A DNA stretch of 64,000 nucleotides. Origin: Cellvibrio sp. KY-GH-1. GTDB lineage: Bacteria > Pseudomonadota > Gammaproteobacteria > Pseudomonadales > Cellvibrionaceae. Within the stretch, counting starts at the first letter, position 1. Each line of letters starts with the position of its first letter. The notes under the pieces were generated by a model that was not told the origin of the DNA, made no database searches, and saw nothing but the letters and a program-made list of their open reading frames with translations. Where the stretch lies: positions 2,811,501 through 2,875,500 of the forward strand of contig NZ_CP031728.1 in assembly GCF_008806975.1 (NCBI RefSeq), written 5' to 3'. Positions 1 through 9,473 of this stretch are shown piece after piece. A program made the position numbers and the translations under genes.

Positions 1-497
1 AAAATAAACGTTATCGCCAAAATCGGGATTAGGATTGCCACGCTCAAGTCTCCTGCATCAAATTCTGCTTCACCAAAGGCTTCTTGCAAGCCTTTATCCA
101 ATTCAAGCTGCCAGTTATCGCCGTCGCGCCTATGTTGCTCGTGATCGCGCGCCGCTTGCTCCTGATCTCGCATCTGTTGTTCCATTTCGCGCATGTGCTG
201 CTCGTGTTCCTGTTTCCACCCGCCGGTGTGCTCATCGGATGGGGGCGCCGTTGGGGGCGTATCTGCTACCGGCGCTTGATCTGGTGACTGCGCCTGATTG
301 CCAGGAACCGGTTCGCTAACCGGAACCGGCGCGGCGATTGGCACCGGGTCAGCAAGCGGCGTTTGCACCTCTAACGGCGCTGAGCTGCCAACAGGAACCG
401 GGGTTCCTTCCAACTCTGCGGCCAAGGCGGGCAGATGCATCGCACTGGCCAGGGCAAGCACCCCCAGTCGGCGCGAGCAGTTATTCAATAAGGTCAT
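1..497 (-). CDS. Partial secreted/membrane protein, Pro-rich, open at the left edge
   Basis: An open frame runs from ATG at 497 leftward off the window with no stop. The first ~26 residues (MTLLNNCSRRLGVLALAS... ending PALA) look like a Sec signal peptide. Then come a Pro/Val-rich linker with repeated PVP-type units, a charged Glu/Gln/His/Arg-rich helix, and near the edge a hydrophobic run (LSVAILIPILAITFIF) that looks like the start of a transmembrane segment. An AAGAGG about 10 nt upstream of the ATG fits a ribosome binding site. It lies downstream of mrcB on the same strand, about 180 bp away. I do not recognise the family; an inner-membrane or envelope protein with a periplasmic N-terminus is the most that can be said. 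The 181 bp between this gene and mrcB show no further gene. Confidence 0.6.
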   Translation of the reverse strand, partial: MTLLNNCSRRLGVLALASAMHLPALAAELEGTPVPVGSSAPLEVQTPLADPVPIAAPVPVSEPVPGNQAQSPDQAPVADTPPTAPPSDEHTGGWKQEHEQHMREMEQQMRDQEQAARDHEQHRRDGDNWQLELDKGLQEAFGEAEFDAGDLSVAILIPILAITFI

Positions 498-678
498 GGG
501 AAAAGCCTCTTGGAAATATCCGGGCGGATTACTAAAGATTCTGGTAACCAGAATCCAATCTGAATTGCCCCAACTCATAAATTAAGACACAGTCTAGCGA
601 GCGCTGGATTCAGGCGGCAGGAAAATTTTTAGCAGGGGAATACGGGAGATCTGCGCGAGGTGAAAAGCAAGAAGCCGG

Positions 679-3024
679 TCAATTGACCAGCTTCTGCCAG
701 AAGTTTTTGATGGGGTTGCCCGCCATTTTGCAATCGACCGTTTGCAGCGGACGGAAGTCGTCGCGCAGTGGCAGCCACGCCGAGCCTTCGCAGGTCTCGG
801 CACTGAGTTTACCCGTGGCCAGATCCACCCAATCAAAACTAACACCTGGGGGCGGCTCCTGTTCCAAGCTGCGCGTCGGCAATTGCTTCATAAAGTCAGA
901 CCAAACTTGCAGCGCACCACCGGCACCACTCAAGGGAGTTTGACTGTTATCGTCGCGCCCCAACCAGACCACGGCCAGATGCTCGCCGCTGAAACCGGCA
1001 AACCAGCTATCGCGCTGGTCATTGGTAGTGCCCGTTTTACCGGCCAGATCAATGGACGAAGGAATCTGGTTATAGGCACTCCGGCCTGACCCTTCACGCA
1101 GGGTGCGTTGCATGGCGTAACGCAGTTCAAATGTGGCTTCAGTAGAGAAGCGCTGCTCCAGCTCTAGTGGATAGCGCTTGAGAGGTTTGCCATCCGCCGT
1201 GAGTACGTCGCGGATCGCGTGTAACGGGGTATATACACCTTCAGCGGCCAGGGTGTGATAAATACCCGCGACTTCCAGCGGCGACATTTCTATTGCACCC
1301 AACAAAATCGCCGGCAGCTCTGGCACATCGCCCGGATAACCCGCACGCTTGATCGTCTTGGTCACGGCCCCCAAGCCGATCGTCATCCCCAACCGTGCAG
1401 TGGACTGGTTGTAGGAATAGGCAAGCCCTTTATAGAGCGGAATATCGCCGTGATCTTTTTTATCGTAATTCAGCGGCGCCCACCATTTACCGCCAGATTT
1501 ATAACTCACCGGCGCATCGCTAATCACAGTACCCAAATTAAATTTCTGCGGAATTTCCAGCGCGGTTAAATACACAAAGGGTTTCGCCAGTGAACCGATT
1601 TGACGTTTGGCATCCAGTGCGCGATTCAATCCGGCGAAACGCGGATTGGTGTCGCCCACGACTGCGAGGATTTCACCACCACCCACAGAAGTCACGACCA
1701 TCGCGCCCTGCACTTCTTTGGTTTTGTATTGCTTTTCCAACTGTTCGGTGCGCAACTTGAGCGACTTTTCTGCCTGACGCTGCACCATAGGTGAGAGCGT
1801 TGTGAAAATGCGCAGACCTTCACTGCGCAAATCGTCCTCGTCGTAATCCTGTTTTAATTGGCGCTTCACCAAATCCATAAATGCCGGATAAGTCGTTGAG
1901 CTAGCCTCACTCGGCGCCACCACCCCCAAGGGTGATGCCTGACTCAGTTTTAATTGTTGATCATCAATCAACCCTTCCTGATGCATCACCGCCAAGACGA
2001 CATTGCGCCGCTCTTTCGCGCGCTCGGGGTGTTTCCAGGGGTTGTAATAGGAAGCACCTTTTACCAAACCAATTAACAGCGCAAGATCCTTCGGCTTCAA
2101 TTCCTTTAAAGGCTGACGGAAATAATGCTGCGCCGCCAGCGCAAAACCGTGGATGCCGCGCGGACCACTTTGGCCGAGGAAGATTTCGTTGATGTAGGTT
2201 TCCAGAATTTCGGACTTGCTGTAATGCACCTCCAACAGCACTGCCATAATGGCTTCCGGAATTTTGCGCTTCAGCAAACTCTGCTCATTGGTGAGATAAA
2301 AGTTTTTCACCAACTGTTGGGTGATGGTACTGCCGCCCTGCACTACGTTACCGTGGGTGACGTTAACCCAAGCCGCGCGAACAATCGCTAGCGGTGATAC
2401 ACCATGATGCTCCAGAAAATGCTTGTCTTCCACAGCAAGCAGAGTTTCACCAAGCAGCGGTGGTAAATCAGCAAGGCGCACTAGCAAGCGATCTTCTTTA
2501 TCGGCCGGATAAAAACCCCCGATCTCTTCCGGCTCCAAGCGCACCAGTGGTAAATCGGCACCGGCCAAATCAATTAACCCCTGCACTGAACCGTCAGCCA
2601 CACGCAGCATAAATTTGCGCGGCGCCTCGGTTTTATCCCAAAACGCAAAACCGCGACTGTGAATGTGATAGGTCACTTCGGACGATACAGAACTGACTTT
2701 TTTGACCACCTGACCGGGCGCATTAATATCGCCATCAAAACGATAACCCAGCGCGCGTAATTCTTGTTCAAACAAGGCCGGCGTTAACGACAACCCCTGA
2801 TACAACTCCAACGGCCGCGCATAAACCCGCGCCGGCAACGCCCATTTTTTGCCTTCAAATTTTTCGCGCACCACGGAATCGAGATAGAACGTCCACACCC
2901 CCAGCAGCGCAATAATCAGCAGTAAGCCGTAAAGCAGCCAGATACGAACCATCCCCCAGCCACTGCGACGACTGGAGGGAGAAGAAGATTTTGCACGGCG
3001 GCTGGTGGTACGGCGTTTGGTCAT
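679..3024 (-). CDS. mrcB: Penicillin-binding protein 1B (bifunctional peptidoglycan synthase)
   Basis: Class A PBP that polymerises lipid II and cross-links stem peptides in the periplasm. The 781 residues follow the PBP1B plan: basic cytoplasmic tail, one transmembrane helix (about 26-48), a UB2H-like region, the GT51 domain with the EDKHF motif at 199-203, and the transpeptidase with SxxK (S478-K481), SxN (S537-N539) and KTG (663-665). The length is usual for the family. The start at 3024 is followed by an Arg/Ser-rich tail typical of PBP1B. The gene stands alone, reading away from the inverted-repeat element at 3056-3163. Nothing is missing or broken. Confidence 0.96.
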   Translation of the reverse strand: MTKRRTTSRRAKSSSPSSRRSGWGMVRIWLLYGLLLIIALLGVWTFYLDSVVREKFEGKKWALPARVYARPLELYQGLSLTPALFEQELRALGYRFDGDINAPGQVVKKVSSVSSEVTYHIHSRGFAFWDKTEAPRKFMLRVADGSVQGLIDLAGADLPLVRLEPEEIGGFYPADKEDRLLVRLADLPPLLGETLLAVEDKHFLEHHGVSPLAIVRAAWVNVTHGNVVQGGSTITQQLVKNFYLTNEQSLLKRKIPEAIMAVLLEVHYSKSEILETYINEIFLGQSGPRGIHGFALAAQHYFRQPLKELKPKDLALLIGLVKGASYYNPWKHPERAKERRNVVLAVMHQEGLIDDQQLKLSQASPLGVVAPSEASSTTYPAFMDLVKRQLKQDYDEDDLRSEGLRIFTTLSPMVQRQAEKSLKLRTEQLEKQYKTKEVQGAMVVTSVGGGEILAVVGDTNPRFAGLNRALDAKRQIGSLAKPFVYLTALEIPQKFNLGTVISDAPVSYKSGGKWWAPLNYDKKDHGDIPLYKGLAYSYNQSTARLGMTIGLGAVTKTIKRAGYPGDVPELPAILLGAIEMSPLEVAGIYHTLAAEGVYTPLHAIRDVLTADGKPLKRYPLELEQRFSTEATFELRYAMQRTLREGSGRSAYNQIPSSIDLAGKTGTTNDQRDSWFAGFSGEHLAVVWLGRDDNSQTPLSGAGGALQVWSDFMKQLPTRSLEQEPPPGVSFDWVDLATGKLSAETCEGSAWLPLRDDFRPLQTVDCKMAGNPIKNFWQKLVN

Positions 3025-3055
3025 GGGTACATCAATCCGGTAAAAAGCAAATCTC

Positions 3056-3163
3056 TTGTCTGCGGATGAACTCCATTCAAGACTGTCGGAGACAGGGACG
3101 TCGACGACAAGCCTCCATGGATGGATTCACGGCGTGTCTTGAATGGAGTTCATCCGCAGACAA
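3056..3163. repeat. 108-bp stem-loop element with perfect 28-bp inverted repeat
   Basis: The arms at 3056-3083 and 3136-3163 are exact reverse complements over 28 bp (outer end TTGTCTGCGG), separated by a 52-bp spacer containing CCATGGATGGATTCACGG. It lies in the 314-bp gap between the divergent mrcB and adenosine-kinase genes and contains no convincing ORF. The form suggests a REP/MITE-like interspersed element or a strong RNA hairpin. The remainder of the gap (3164-3338) is AT-rich upstream sequence in which I see no clear promoter. Confidence 0.8.
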
Positions 3164-3338
3164 ACAGACTCACAGAATTTACTGTTAAAAATTAGCGCGC
3201 CAGTTTACTGACCGGGGGGAGTGATTGCGAGCAACAATCGGTGCTAATGCTTTCGCCCCATCGACGAATTTTGCATAATGCCGCGCAAATCACAGTCACC
3301 CGCGCAGATTCGCTGCGTCACACTCACAGGTAAACACC

Positions 3339-4337
3339 ATGAGCAAGCAATATCACATCTACGGCATAGGCGCGGCACTGGTCGATACCGAAATTACCCT
3401 CACCGATGCCGACCTCACCACCATGGCGGTGGCCAAGGGCGTAATGACCCTGGTGGATGAAGCGCGCCAACAGCAATTGATCGATTACCTGCAAAACCAT
3501 CTGGTGGCATCCCACAAAGCCAGTGGCGGCTCAGCGGCTAACAGCATCATCGCCGCCAGCTATTTCGGCTCCAACAATTTCTATTCCTGCAAAGTCGCCA
3601 ACGATGACAATGGCCATTTTTATATAGCGGATATGAAAGCAGCGGGGGTAACCACACCCTCACACATTACCCCGCCAGCGGGCATTACCGGCAAATGCCT
3701 GGTCATGATCACCCCGGACGCTGAACGCACCATGAATACCTTTTTGGGTATCAGCGAAACTCTCTCGGTCAATGAACTCGACCCGGCCGCCATCGCCGCG
3801 TCCCATTTCGTGTATATCGAAGGTTATTTGGTGACCTCACCCACCGGTCGAGCGGCAGCCATTGAATTGCGCCAGCAAGCCGAAGCCAACAACACCAAAA
3901 CCGCGTTGAGCCTCTCTGACCCGGCGATGGTGCAATTTTTCCGTGACGGTTTAGTGGAAATGATCGGTGCAGGCGTAGATTTAATTTTCTGTAACAAAGA
4001 CGAAGCGATTGGCTTTACCCAAACCCAGAACATTGAGGAAGCCGCTGAAGCGCTCAAGCAATACTGCAAGCAATTCGCCATCACCTGCGGCGGTGACGGC
4101 GCCTTGGTATTTGATGGAAAGGAATTAATTACCGTTGCCGCGACACCCGTAAAAGCTATTGATACCAACGGTGCAGGCGATATGTTTGCCGGTGCTTTCC
4201 TGCATGCCATCAATCACGGTAAAAATTTTAAAACCGCCGCCGAATTTGCCAACAGAGCCGCAGCAAAAGTGGTTTCGCAATTTGGCCCGCGCTTGAAAGC
4301 GGAACAACATGCGGAGTTGAAAGAAGGATTTTTTTAA
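3339..4337 (+). CDS. PfkB-family carbohydrate kinase, adenosine kinase-like
   Basis: A ribokinase-family enzyme, 332 aa, probably phosphorylating a nucleoside such as adenosine in purine salvage. The N-terminal GGSAAN motif (about 63-68) is the PfkB signature 1 that contacts the sugar. The C-terminal DTNGAGD (275-281) is the signature-2 anion hole with the catalytic Asp. Gammaproteobacterial proteins with this pattern are generally annotated as adenosine kinase, but substrate cannot be read from sequence and other PfkB sugars are possible. ATG at 3339 is preceded by an AGG-containing stretch. It is transcribed alone and converges with the membrane-protein gene ending at 4394. Confidence 0.85.
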   Translation: MSKQYHIYGIGAALVDTEITLTDADLTTMAVAKGVMTLVDEARQQQLIDYLQNHLVASHKASGGSAANSIIAASYFGSNNFYSCKVANDDNGHFYIADMKAAGVTTPSHITPPAGITGKCLVMITPDAERTMNTFLGISETLSVNELDPAAIAASHFVYIEGYLVTSPTGRAAAIELRQQAEANNTKTALSLSDPAMVQFFRDGLVEMIGAGVDLIFCNKDEAIGFTQTQNIEEAAEALKQYCKQFAITCGGDGALVFDGKELITVAATPVKAIDTNGAGDMFAGAFLHAINHGKNFKTAAEFANRAAAKVVSQFGPRLKAEQHAELKEGFF

Positions 4338-4393
4338 CATTGAAGGCTTGGGCAGACTGGCTGCTCATGCCCGCTCTCAAATATTGAATGGAG

Positions 4394-5521
4394 TCACTCG
4401 ACTCCATCATGGAACTCAACAATAACCCGGTCAATCAGCTGTTTTGCAGTTGTTAATTTGCTGGTATCTGGATTCACCTCGCCATCCCGACCTGAGTGAT
4501 GCCCCTGTCCAATCAGTTTCAGAATATAAATTGGATCTCTGTCTCTGCGATCCACAATCGCTTCGTAAATTACCGAGGGTTGCGCCGAGAAACCATTGCC
4601 GGAATAAATTTTATCGTCTGGAAAACGGTCGCTGGAGTAATACTGATTAAAGTCGAATGATTGATTAATCTCCATGCGAATTCGAAATTGCTCTGGCAAA
4701 GCCGCCAAGGCGCGGGTTGAAAGCAAAAAGTTCTCGAGGAATGTCGCACCGGCATAGGCATCCAACTCCGGTGTAGACGACTCAGGCACCATGGCTCCGC
4801 CAGAAGAGGTTAGCCCTAACTTATGCAAAAACACCGGTAATGATTCAGGGCGCATGCGTTGGTTTTTGCTGGCCGTGTCCCATTGGTACTCAAATATCTC
4901 GTTTTCATCCTCGCCGGTCGTAAACGGATTTTCGGTAAAAACCCGCTGTGGGTCTTTGCGCGTTACTTTATTGGAAAAATTGTTATTGGCCAATTTTCCC
5001 GTTACATACAATGGCTGGATAAATTTACCGTCCAGGGTCTCAAGCCATATAGCGTACTGGGGCCACATAAAAAATGGGCCCTTGCGAAACTCAATCGTCA
5101 ACTGCTCCCCTGTTGCTATCGCAGGCTGAACCTTGCGAAGGTGATAGGTTTGCTGTTGGTCCATTTCCGATTCAGACGCGGCACGCAGTGTTTGTCCCCA
5201 GCGATAAAACTGTAAAAAGGGGCCAAATTGGAGATACACCAGAAACAGCAGTAGAACAAACAACCCAAGACTGCCCAGCGGAACCCAATTGATTCTGGTT
5301 GGCCCCTGATTGCGAAGGTATGTCTTCAGCGGTTTGAGATTATTTTTAATGTGCCAAAGCAATAATAGCAACAACCAGAAACCAAAGATGGTATGCAGCA
5401 AGGCTACGAGTTCCTGATGCGGCTGCAAAAACATCAGCAGTGAAGAGATAAAAAGAATGGTCAGCCCAAGAAAAATGGAGAGACTAATAAAACTGCGCCA
5501 GCGGATTGGATTCGATTTCAT
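4394..5521 (-). CDS. Membrane protein with paired-histidine helices and a large exported domain
   Basis: 375 aa, not assigned to a characterised protein. The N-terminus has three hydrophobic helices (about 11-32, 38-57, 80-98). Helix 2 carries His43 and His57 spaced as in DUF4405/cytochrome b561-like heme-binding helices. The remaining ~270 residues are soluble and presumably periplasmic, with a WPQYAIWLE segment near residue 155 that resembles DUF2271-like secreted redox-associated domains. That is a family-level impression. It may form an operon with the regulator gene to its right (5631-7145), 109 bp upstream. The stop codon lies inside a small hairpin (4388-4407, 8-bp stem) between convergent genes, without a clear T-run. 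Confidence 0.55.
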   Translation of the reverse strand: MKSNPIRWRSFISLSIFLGLTILFISSLLMFLQPHQELVALLHTIFGFWLLLLLLWHIKNNLKPLKTYLRNQGPTRINWVPLGSLGLFVLLLFLVYLQFGPFLQFYRWGQTLRAASESEMDQQQTYHLRKVQPAIATGEQLTIEFRKGPFFMWPQYAIWLETLDGKFIQPLYVTGKLANNNFSNKVTRKDPQRVFTENPFTTGEDENEIFEYQWDTASKNQRMRPESLPVFLHKLGLTSSGGAMVPESSTPELDAYAGATFLENFLLSTRALAALPEQFRIRMEINQSFDFNQYYSSDRFPDDKIYSGNGFSAQPSVIYEAIVDRRDRDPIYILKLIGQGHHSGRDGEVNPDTSKLTTAKQLIDRVIVEFHDGVE

Positions 5522-5630
5522 AAGGATTGCCCGTTAACTGTAATCGGGCAACTTTCCTCGGGCAGCGCTGCTTAAATCCAATTAAATTTTATAAAACTTT
5601 ATGAAAATGGCCGCTTCCCAACCGGACAGA

Positions 5631-7145
5631 CTAATTCTCAACCAACTTTTTATCCGGCGCTTCGAGCAATACATCAATTGGAAGTTTATGTTTTTCCACT
5701 AGCTCGGTCAGTTGCTGTTGCTGCTCGGTGAATAAATCATCTCGTCCCTGCTGCTTGTAAACTTCCATTAGCTTCAGCCCCACCAGACTCACACCAATCG
5801 GGCACGCAATTGTTTTATGGTGCCCCATAGCCGCCTGATAAAATTTTTCCGCCGTTTCCAGATCCTCGACCTGTTGGGCAATCTCTCCCTCCAAGGTAGC
5901 AATATAGGCTTGGTACAAACTGTCATAGGCTTGTTCGGCAAATTGTTGTGCGGTAAATAATGAATGCCTGGCTTGCTCGACCTCCCCCAGAGCAAACTCA
6001 GCCCGCGCCAACAAGTAATAAAATACGTAGATCCTGCTATAACGGCGCGGCTCACCAACAGCGATGATCTTCCTGGTATGGTCTTTCGCTTGCTGCCAGG
6101 ATTGCTGAAGCTGCGTCGATTCAATCAGTAACTGCGCCGCTAAATAATTTTCCGGTTCAATCGTGACGGCAGTGTTCAGTAATGCCATGGCAGCATCCGT
6201 TTGCCCGAGGCTCCACTTTTCCCAAGCCTCTCCCACCAAACTGGAATTAAACTCCGCATTTACACGAGAAAGATCCAATTGCGCACCGGCTTTAGTCGCA
6301 ACAATCGCCGCGAGACTCTCGACCACTTTATCCAGCTGACTATCGATCAGCACACCCGAGGTTTGATCTGTTCGTGTAAACAAGCGGTATCTAAGTCGGT
6401 AGTCATTGACTGAACCCGACAATTCCAAATCTACTACCAAACTCGATCCAGAAACCTCAAAGATTCTATTCGCGAGCTGCACGCGATTATTTACATCAAC
6501 CCGGGATACATCCAGCAAATGCAGAACATAGGGCACATCAAATACCTGTACCCCAGGCGATAACTGTAACGACTGAATAAGCTGATCCATCAACCCCAGG
6601 CGAACCCAGGATAAGTTGGCGCCCTCTGTGCGATTTTCGATGGGCAAGACCGTGATAATATTTTTCGTGTCGGGTTGAGTTGAGACCAAATACTTAAACG
6701 CAAAAACACCCAATACACAGAGCAAAACGACACCGCCCAGGATTGCTACCCCAGGCATTCGTGCTAACCAATGTACCGATCGGGCTTGGGTTTGGGATTG
6801 AAATTGAACAGTGGGCTCAATCGGGGGCGGCAATTTTTCCACTGGCGCCACCCAGGCATACCCCTTACGCGGATGAGTTTGAATTACATCCAAGGGGGCA
6901 AACAGTTGACGCAACTCGCGGATAGATTGAACCAACACTTGCTCTTCGACAGCAACATCATCCCAAATTTTTTGCAACAGAAACTCTTTGGTTAAAACTT
7001 GTTGGGGATTTTCCAGAAAAGCGAGCAACAGTGAAAAGGTTTTAGGACGAACACTGAGGGTCTGCTGTGAACTAACAACCTGGCGAAAATGTGCATTAAT
7101 AGTAAAACCGTCAATGCGATAAATAACATTTGGCTCGATAGTCAC
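5631..7145 (-). CDS. CadC/ToxR-type membrane-bound transcriptional regulator with TPR-like periplasmic domain
   Basis: About 504 aa. The N-terminus is an OmpR/PhoB-type winged helix (about 10-105) with the RPKTFSLL...LTKEFLL and final HPRKGYAWVAP wing motifs. A Pro-rich linker, one transmembrane helix (about 140-160) and a helical C-terminal domain with TPR-like repeats follow. This is the CadC/ToxR layout: a periplasmic sensor that controls DNA binding through the membrane. I chose GTG at 7145 because AGGGTAAAGGAT lies directly upstream; the frame is open to a TTG at 7172, but that overlaps the terminator of the preceding gene. The adjacent 375-aa membrane protein is the likely target or partner. 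Confidence 0.8.
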   Translation of the reverse strand: MTIEPNVIYRIDGFTINAHFRQVVSSQQTLSVRPKTFSLLLAFLENPQQVLTKEFLLQKIWDDVAVEEQVLVQSIRELRQLFAPLDVIQTHPRKGYAWVAPVEKLPPPIEPTVQFQSQTQARSVHWLARMPGVAILGGVVLLCVLGVFAFKYLVSTQPDTKNIITVLPIENRTEGANLSWVRLGLMDQLIQSLQLSPGVQVFDVPYVLHLLDVSRVDVNNRVQLANRIFEVSGSSLVVDLELSGSVNDYRLRYRLFTRTDQTSGVLIDSQLDKVVESLAAIVATKAGAQLDLSRVNAEFNSSLVGEAWEKWSLGQTDAAMALLNTAVTIEPENYLAAQLLIESTQLQQSWQQAKDHTRKIIAVGEPRRYSRIYVFYYLLARAEFALGEVEQARHSLFTAQQFAEQAYDSLYQAYIATLEGEIAQQVEDLETAEKFYQAAMGHHKTIACPIGVSLVGLKLMEVYKQQGRDDLFTEQQQQLTELVEKHKLPIDVLLEAPDKKLVEN

Positions 7146-7170
7146 ATCCTTTACCCTGAAATTAACAGAC

Positions 7171-7198
7171 AAAAAAAGAGCGGCTTCTGCCGCTCTTT
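7171..7198 (-). terminator. Rho-independent terminator of the yqhA-like gene
   Basis: A 10-bp GC-rich stem (AAAGAGCGGC / GCCGCTCTTT) with a TTCT-sized loop at 7175-7198 is followed, on the minus strand, by a run of seven T (7171-7177). It lies just after the stop of the gene at 7205-7771 and ends its transcript before the CadC-type gene. Confidence 0.85.
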
Positions 7199-7204
7199 AG
7201 TGTA

Positions 7205-7771
7205 TTAATGATGCGCTGCTTTAGCGCTGGCGCTGACTTTTTGCATTAACAGATCGGTGTAAGCAATACCAATAGCGGAGGCGATAAAAGCCATATGGAT
7301 AATGGTTTGCCACATCACACCTTCCTTCGTAAATTTGGCGCCTTCCATTCCAATATTGCCCGCTTCGATAAATGTTTTTAACAAATGGATTGACGAAATC
7401 CCGATAATTGCCATCGCCAGTTTTACTTTCAACACAGTGGCATTCACATGACTGAGCCATTCGGGTTGATCAGGATGTCCGTCTAGTCGCAAACGCGATA
7501 CAAACGTTTCATAGCCGCCGACAATTACCATCACCAGCAGGTTGGAAATCATCACCACGTCAATCAAGCCCAACACGATCAACATAATTTGCTGCTCGCC
7601 CAACTTGGAGACGCCAGTAACCAATATCCACAGCTCATGTAGAAACAAATATACGTATGCGCATTGAGCAACAATCAACCCCAAATACAAAGGCAATTGC
7701 AGCCAGCGCGAGCTGAAAATCAGCCTGGGGAAAAAGTTATTTGCAAAACCAGTAGATTTATCGTTCATCAC
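7205..7771 (-). CDS. yqhA: YqhA/UPF0114 family inner membrane protein
   Basis: 188 aa, slightly longer than the ~165-aa E. coli YqhA, matching the TIGR00645/UPF0114 family. It begins with a short cytoplasmic stretch, then hydrophobic helices about 25-47, 62-86, 113-133 and 150-172, with conserved segments LIVLGLIDVVMISNLL and MIVGGYETFVSRL-like. The family is widespread and of unknown function. It ends in its own terminator and is therefore probably monocistronic; an 87-bp gap separates it from moeB upstream on the same strand. Confidence 0.9.
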   Translation of the reverse strand: MMNDKSTGFANNFFPRLIFSSRWLQLPLYLGLIVAQCAYVYLFLHELWILVTGVSKLGEQQIMLIVLGLIDVVMISNLLVMVIVGGYETFVSRLRLDGHPDQPEWLSHVNATVLKVKLAMAIIGISSIHLLKTFIEAGNIGMEGAKFTKEGVMWQTIIHMAFIASAIGIAYTDLLMQKVSASAKAAHH

Positions 7772-7858
7772 TACACCTGTGAGGTTAAATTAAAATAAAT
7801 TGCGTCAATACTAATTAGCCACGCCGCCAAAACACAAGAGGCTAGCAAGCAAGATTGG

Positions 7859-8602
7859 TTAAGGAGCCCCGCATACGGGGCACTGATGGTCTTTGGGTAA
7901 TTTCATTTCCCGCCATTGCATATGGCGCGCATCCAAAAGCAACAAACGGCCGGCTAGACTGGTGCCGAATCCGCAAATCAGTTTGATCGTTTCCAGTGCC
8001 TGCATGGAGCCGATAATTCCCACCAACGGTGCAAGTACGCCATTGGCCGCGCAGGTCGCATCGTCGCTGTCCTCTTCATATAAGCAGCGATAGCAGGGGC
8101 AGGCTTCATTGCGCATATCAAATACCGCCACCTGCCCTTCCAGACGAATTGCCGCGCCCGATACCAGCGGAACTTTTGCCGCAACGCAGGCAGCGTTAAT
8201 GGCGAAACGCGTAGCGAAATTATCGGTGCAATCCACCACTACATCCGCCTGTTGAACCTGTTCGGCAAGATTGTCTGCATCCAGGATTTTTTCAATGCAC
8301 TCGATTGCTATTTCCGGATTTAATTCGCGCAAACTTTGCGCCGCTGACACAGCTTTATTGACACCGATTCGCGCACTAGTATGCGCAATTTGACGTTGCA
8401 AATTGGTTAAATCCACCGCATCAAAATCCGCTAACACCAAATGTCCGACACCAGCAGCGGCGAGATACATGGCCACTGGCGAGCCCAAACCACCCAAGCC
8501 GATAATTAGCACGCGCGCTGCCAATAATTTTTCCTGCCCGTCGATATCCACATCCGGCAGCATTATCTGACGCGAGTAACGCAGCAGTTGTTCGTCGTTC
8601 AC
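7859..8602 (-). CDS. moeB: Molybdopterin-synthase adenylyltransferase / ThiF-family E1-like enzyme
   Basis: 247 aa, full length for MoeB. It adenylates the C-terminal Gly-Gly of a ubiquitin-like sulfur carrier (MoaD or ThiS). The N-terminal GLGGLGSP nucleotide-binding loop (about 35-42), the DLTNLQRQ segment with the conserved Arg, and two zinc Cys pairs (CYRC near 172 and CPVC at the extreme C-terminus) are all present. MoeB and ThiF cannot be separated by sequence here. Its start overlaps the prmC stop by 4 bp (ATGA), indicating translational coupling in the hemA-prfA-prmC-moeB operon, an order also seen in Pseudomonas. Confidence 0.92.
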   Translation of the reverse strand: MNDEQLLRYSRQIMLPDVDIDGQEKLLAARVLIIGLGGLGSPVAMYLAAAGVGHLVLADFDAVDLTNLQRQIAHTSARIGVNKAVSAAQSLRELNPEIAIECIEKILDADNLAEQVQQADVVVDCTDNFATRFAINAACVAAKVPLVSGAAIRLEGQVAVFDMRNEACPCYRCLYEEDSDDATCAANGVLAPLVGIIGSMQALETIKLICGFGTSLAGRLLLLDARHMQWREMKLPKDHQCPVCGAP

Positions 8603-9462
8603 GTTGGCTCCTGTGGCTTTTTGCCCAATGAGACTCGCTCATTTCCACCCAAATCGCGGCGGGTTTCTACTGCCACAAATCCGCGTGCAGATAACAAATC
8701 GCGCACCGCCGCACCTTGATCGTAACCGTGCTCTAGCAACAGCCAGCCATCATTGCGCAAATAATTCCACCCTTCGCGAATAATCAATTCAATATCGGCC
8801 AGGCCATGGTTATTGGCAATTAACGCTGAGCGAGGCTCAAAGCGCACGTCACCTTGTTCGAGATGCGGATCTTGCGGATCAATGTAGGGAGGATTGCTAA
8901 CAATCACATCAAAGTGTTGCGATTTTATTTGTGCAAACCAATCGCTTTGGCGAATTTGCACCTGATTGAAATTTAACTGCGCGCGATTTTGTTCCGCCAG
9001 CGCAACCGCGTCAGCCGATTTATCCACCCCCAGCAATTGCCACCGGGGTTTTTCGCTGGCAAGCGCCAACACAATCGCACCTGTGCCAGTGCCCAAATCC
9101 AGACAGTCGCGGCATTGTTCGGCTGTATCCTGCGCAAATAATTCGAGCGAGGTTTCCACCAATAACTCGGTATCCGGACGCGGAATCAGGGTGGAATTAT
9201 TGACGGCTAATGGCAACGACCAGAACTCGCGCTGACCAACAATATGGGCAACAGGTTCACCGTTTTTGCGGCGCAGAAAAAAAGCGTTGAAAACTTCGGA
9301 CTGTTCGACGGTGAGTGTTTTATCTGGCCAGGTAAACAACCAAGTGCGATTTTTTTGCAGGATATGACAGAGAATAATTTCAATATCAAGTCGAGCGGAA
9401 TCGCTAATGCTTTCCAGCTCTGGCGCTAACTGCAGACATTGTGCAACGGTGATGTTGCTCAT
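8599..9462 (-). CDS. prmC: Peptide chain release factor N5-glutamine methyltransferase
   Basis: 287 aa. PrmC/HemK methylates the Gln of the GGQ motif in release factors, here the product of the prfA gene just upstream. The SAM-binding motif DLGTGTGAIVLALA and the glutamine-binding NPPY (about 189-192, inside VSNPPYIDP) are intact. It overlaps moeB by 4 bp. The palindromic element at 9474-9543 sits between it and prfA, so expression could be partly uncoupled there. Confidence 0.96.
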   Translation of the reverse strand: MSNITVAQCLQLAPELESISDSARLDIEIILCHILQKNRTWLFTWPDKTLTVEQSEVFNAFFLRRKNGEPVAHIVGQREFWSLPLAVNNSTLIPRPDTELLVETSLELFAQDTAEQCRDCLDLGTGTGAIVLALASEKPRWQLLGVDKSADAVALAEQNRAQLNFNQVQIRQSDWFAQIKSQHFDVIVSNPPYIDPQDPHLEQGDVRFEPRSALIANNHGLADIELIIREGWNYLRNDGWLLLEHGYDQGAAVRDLLSARGFVAVETRRDLGGNERVSLGKKPQEPT

Positions 9463-9473
9463 AGAGATTCACT

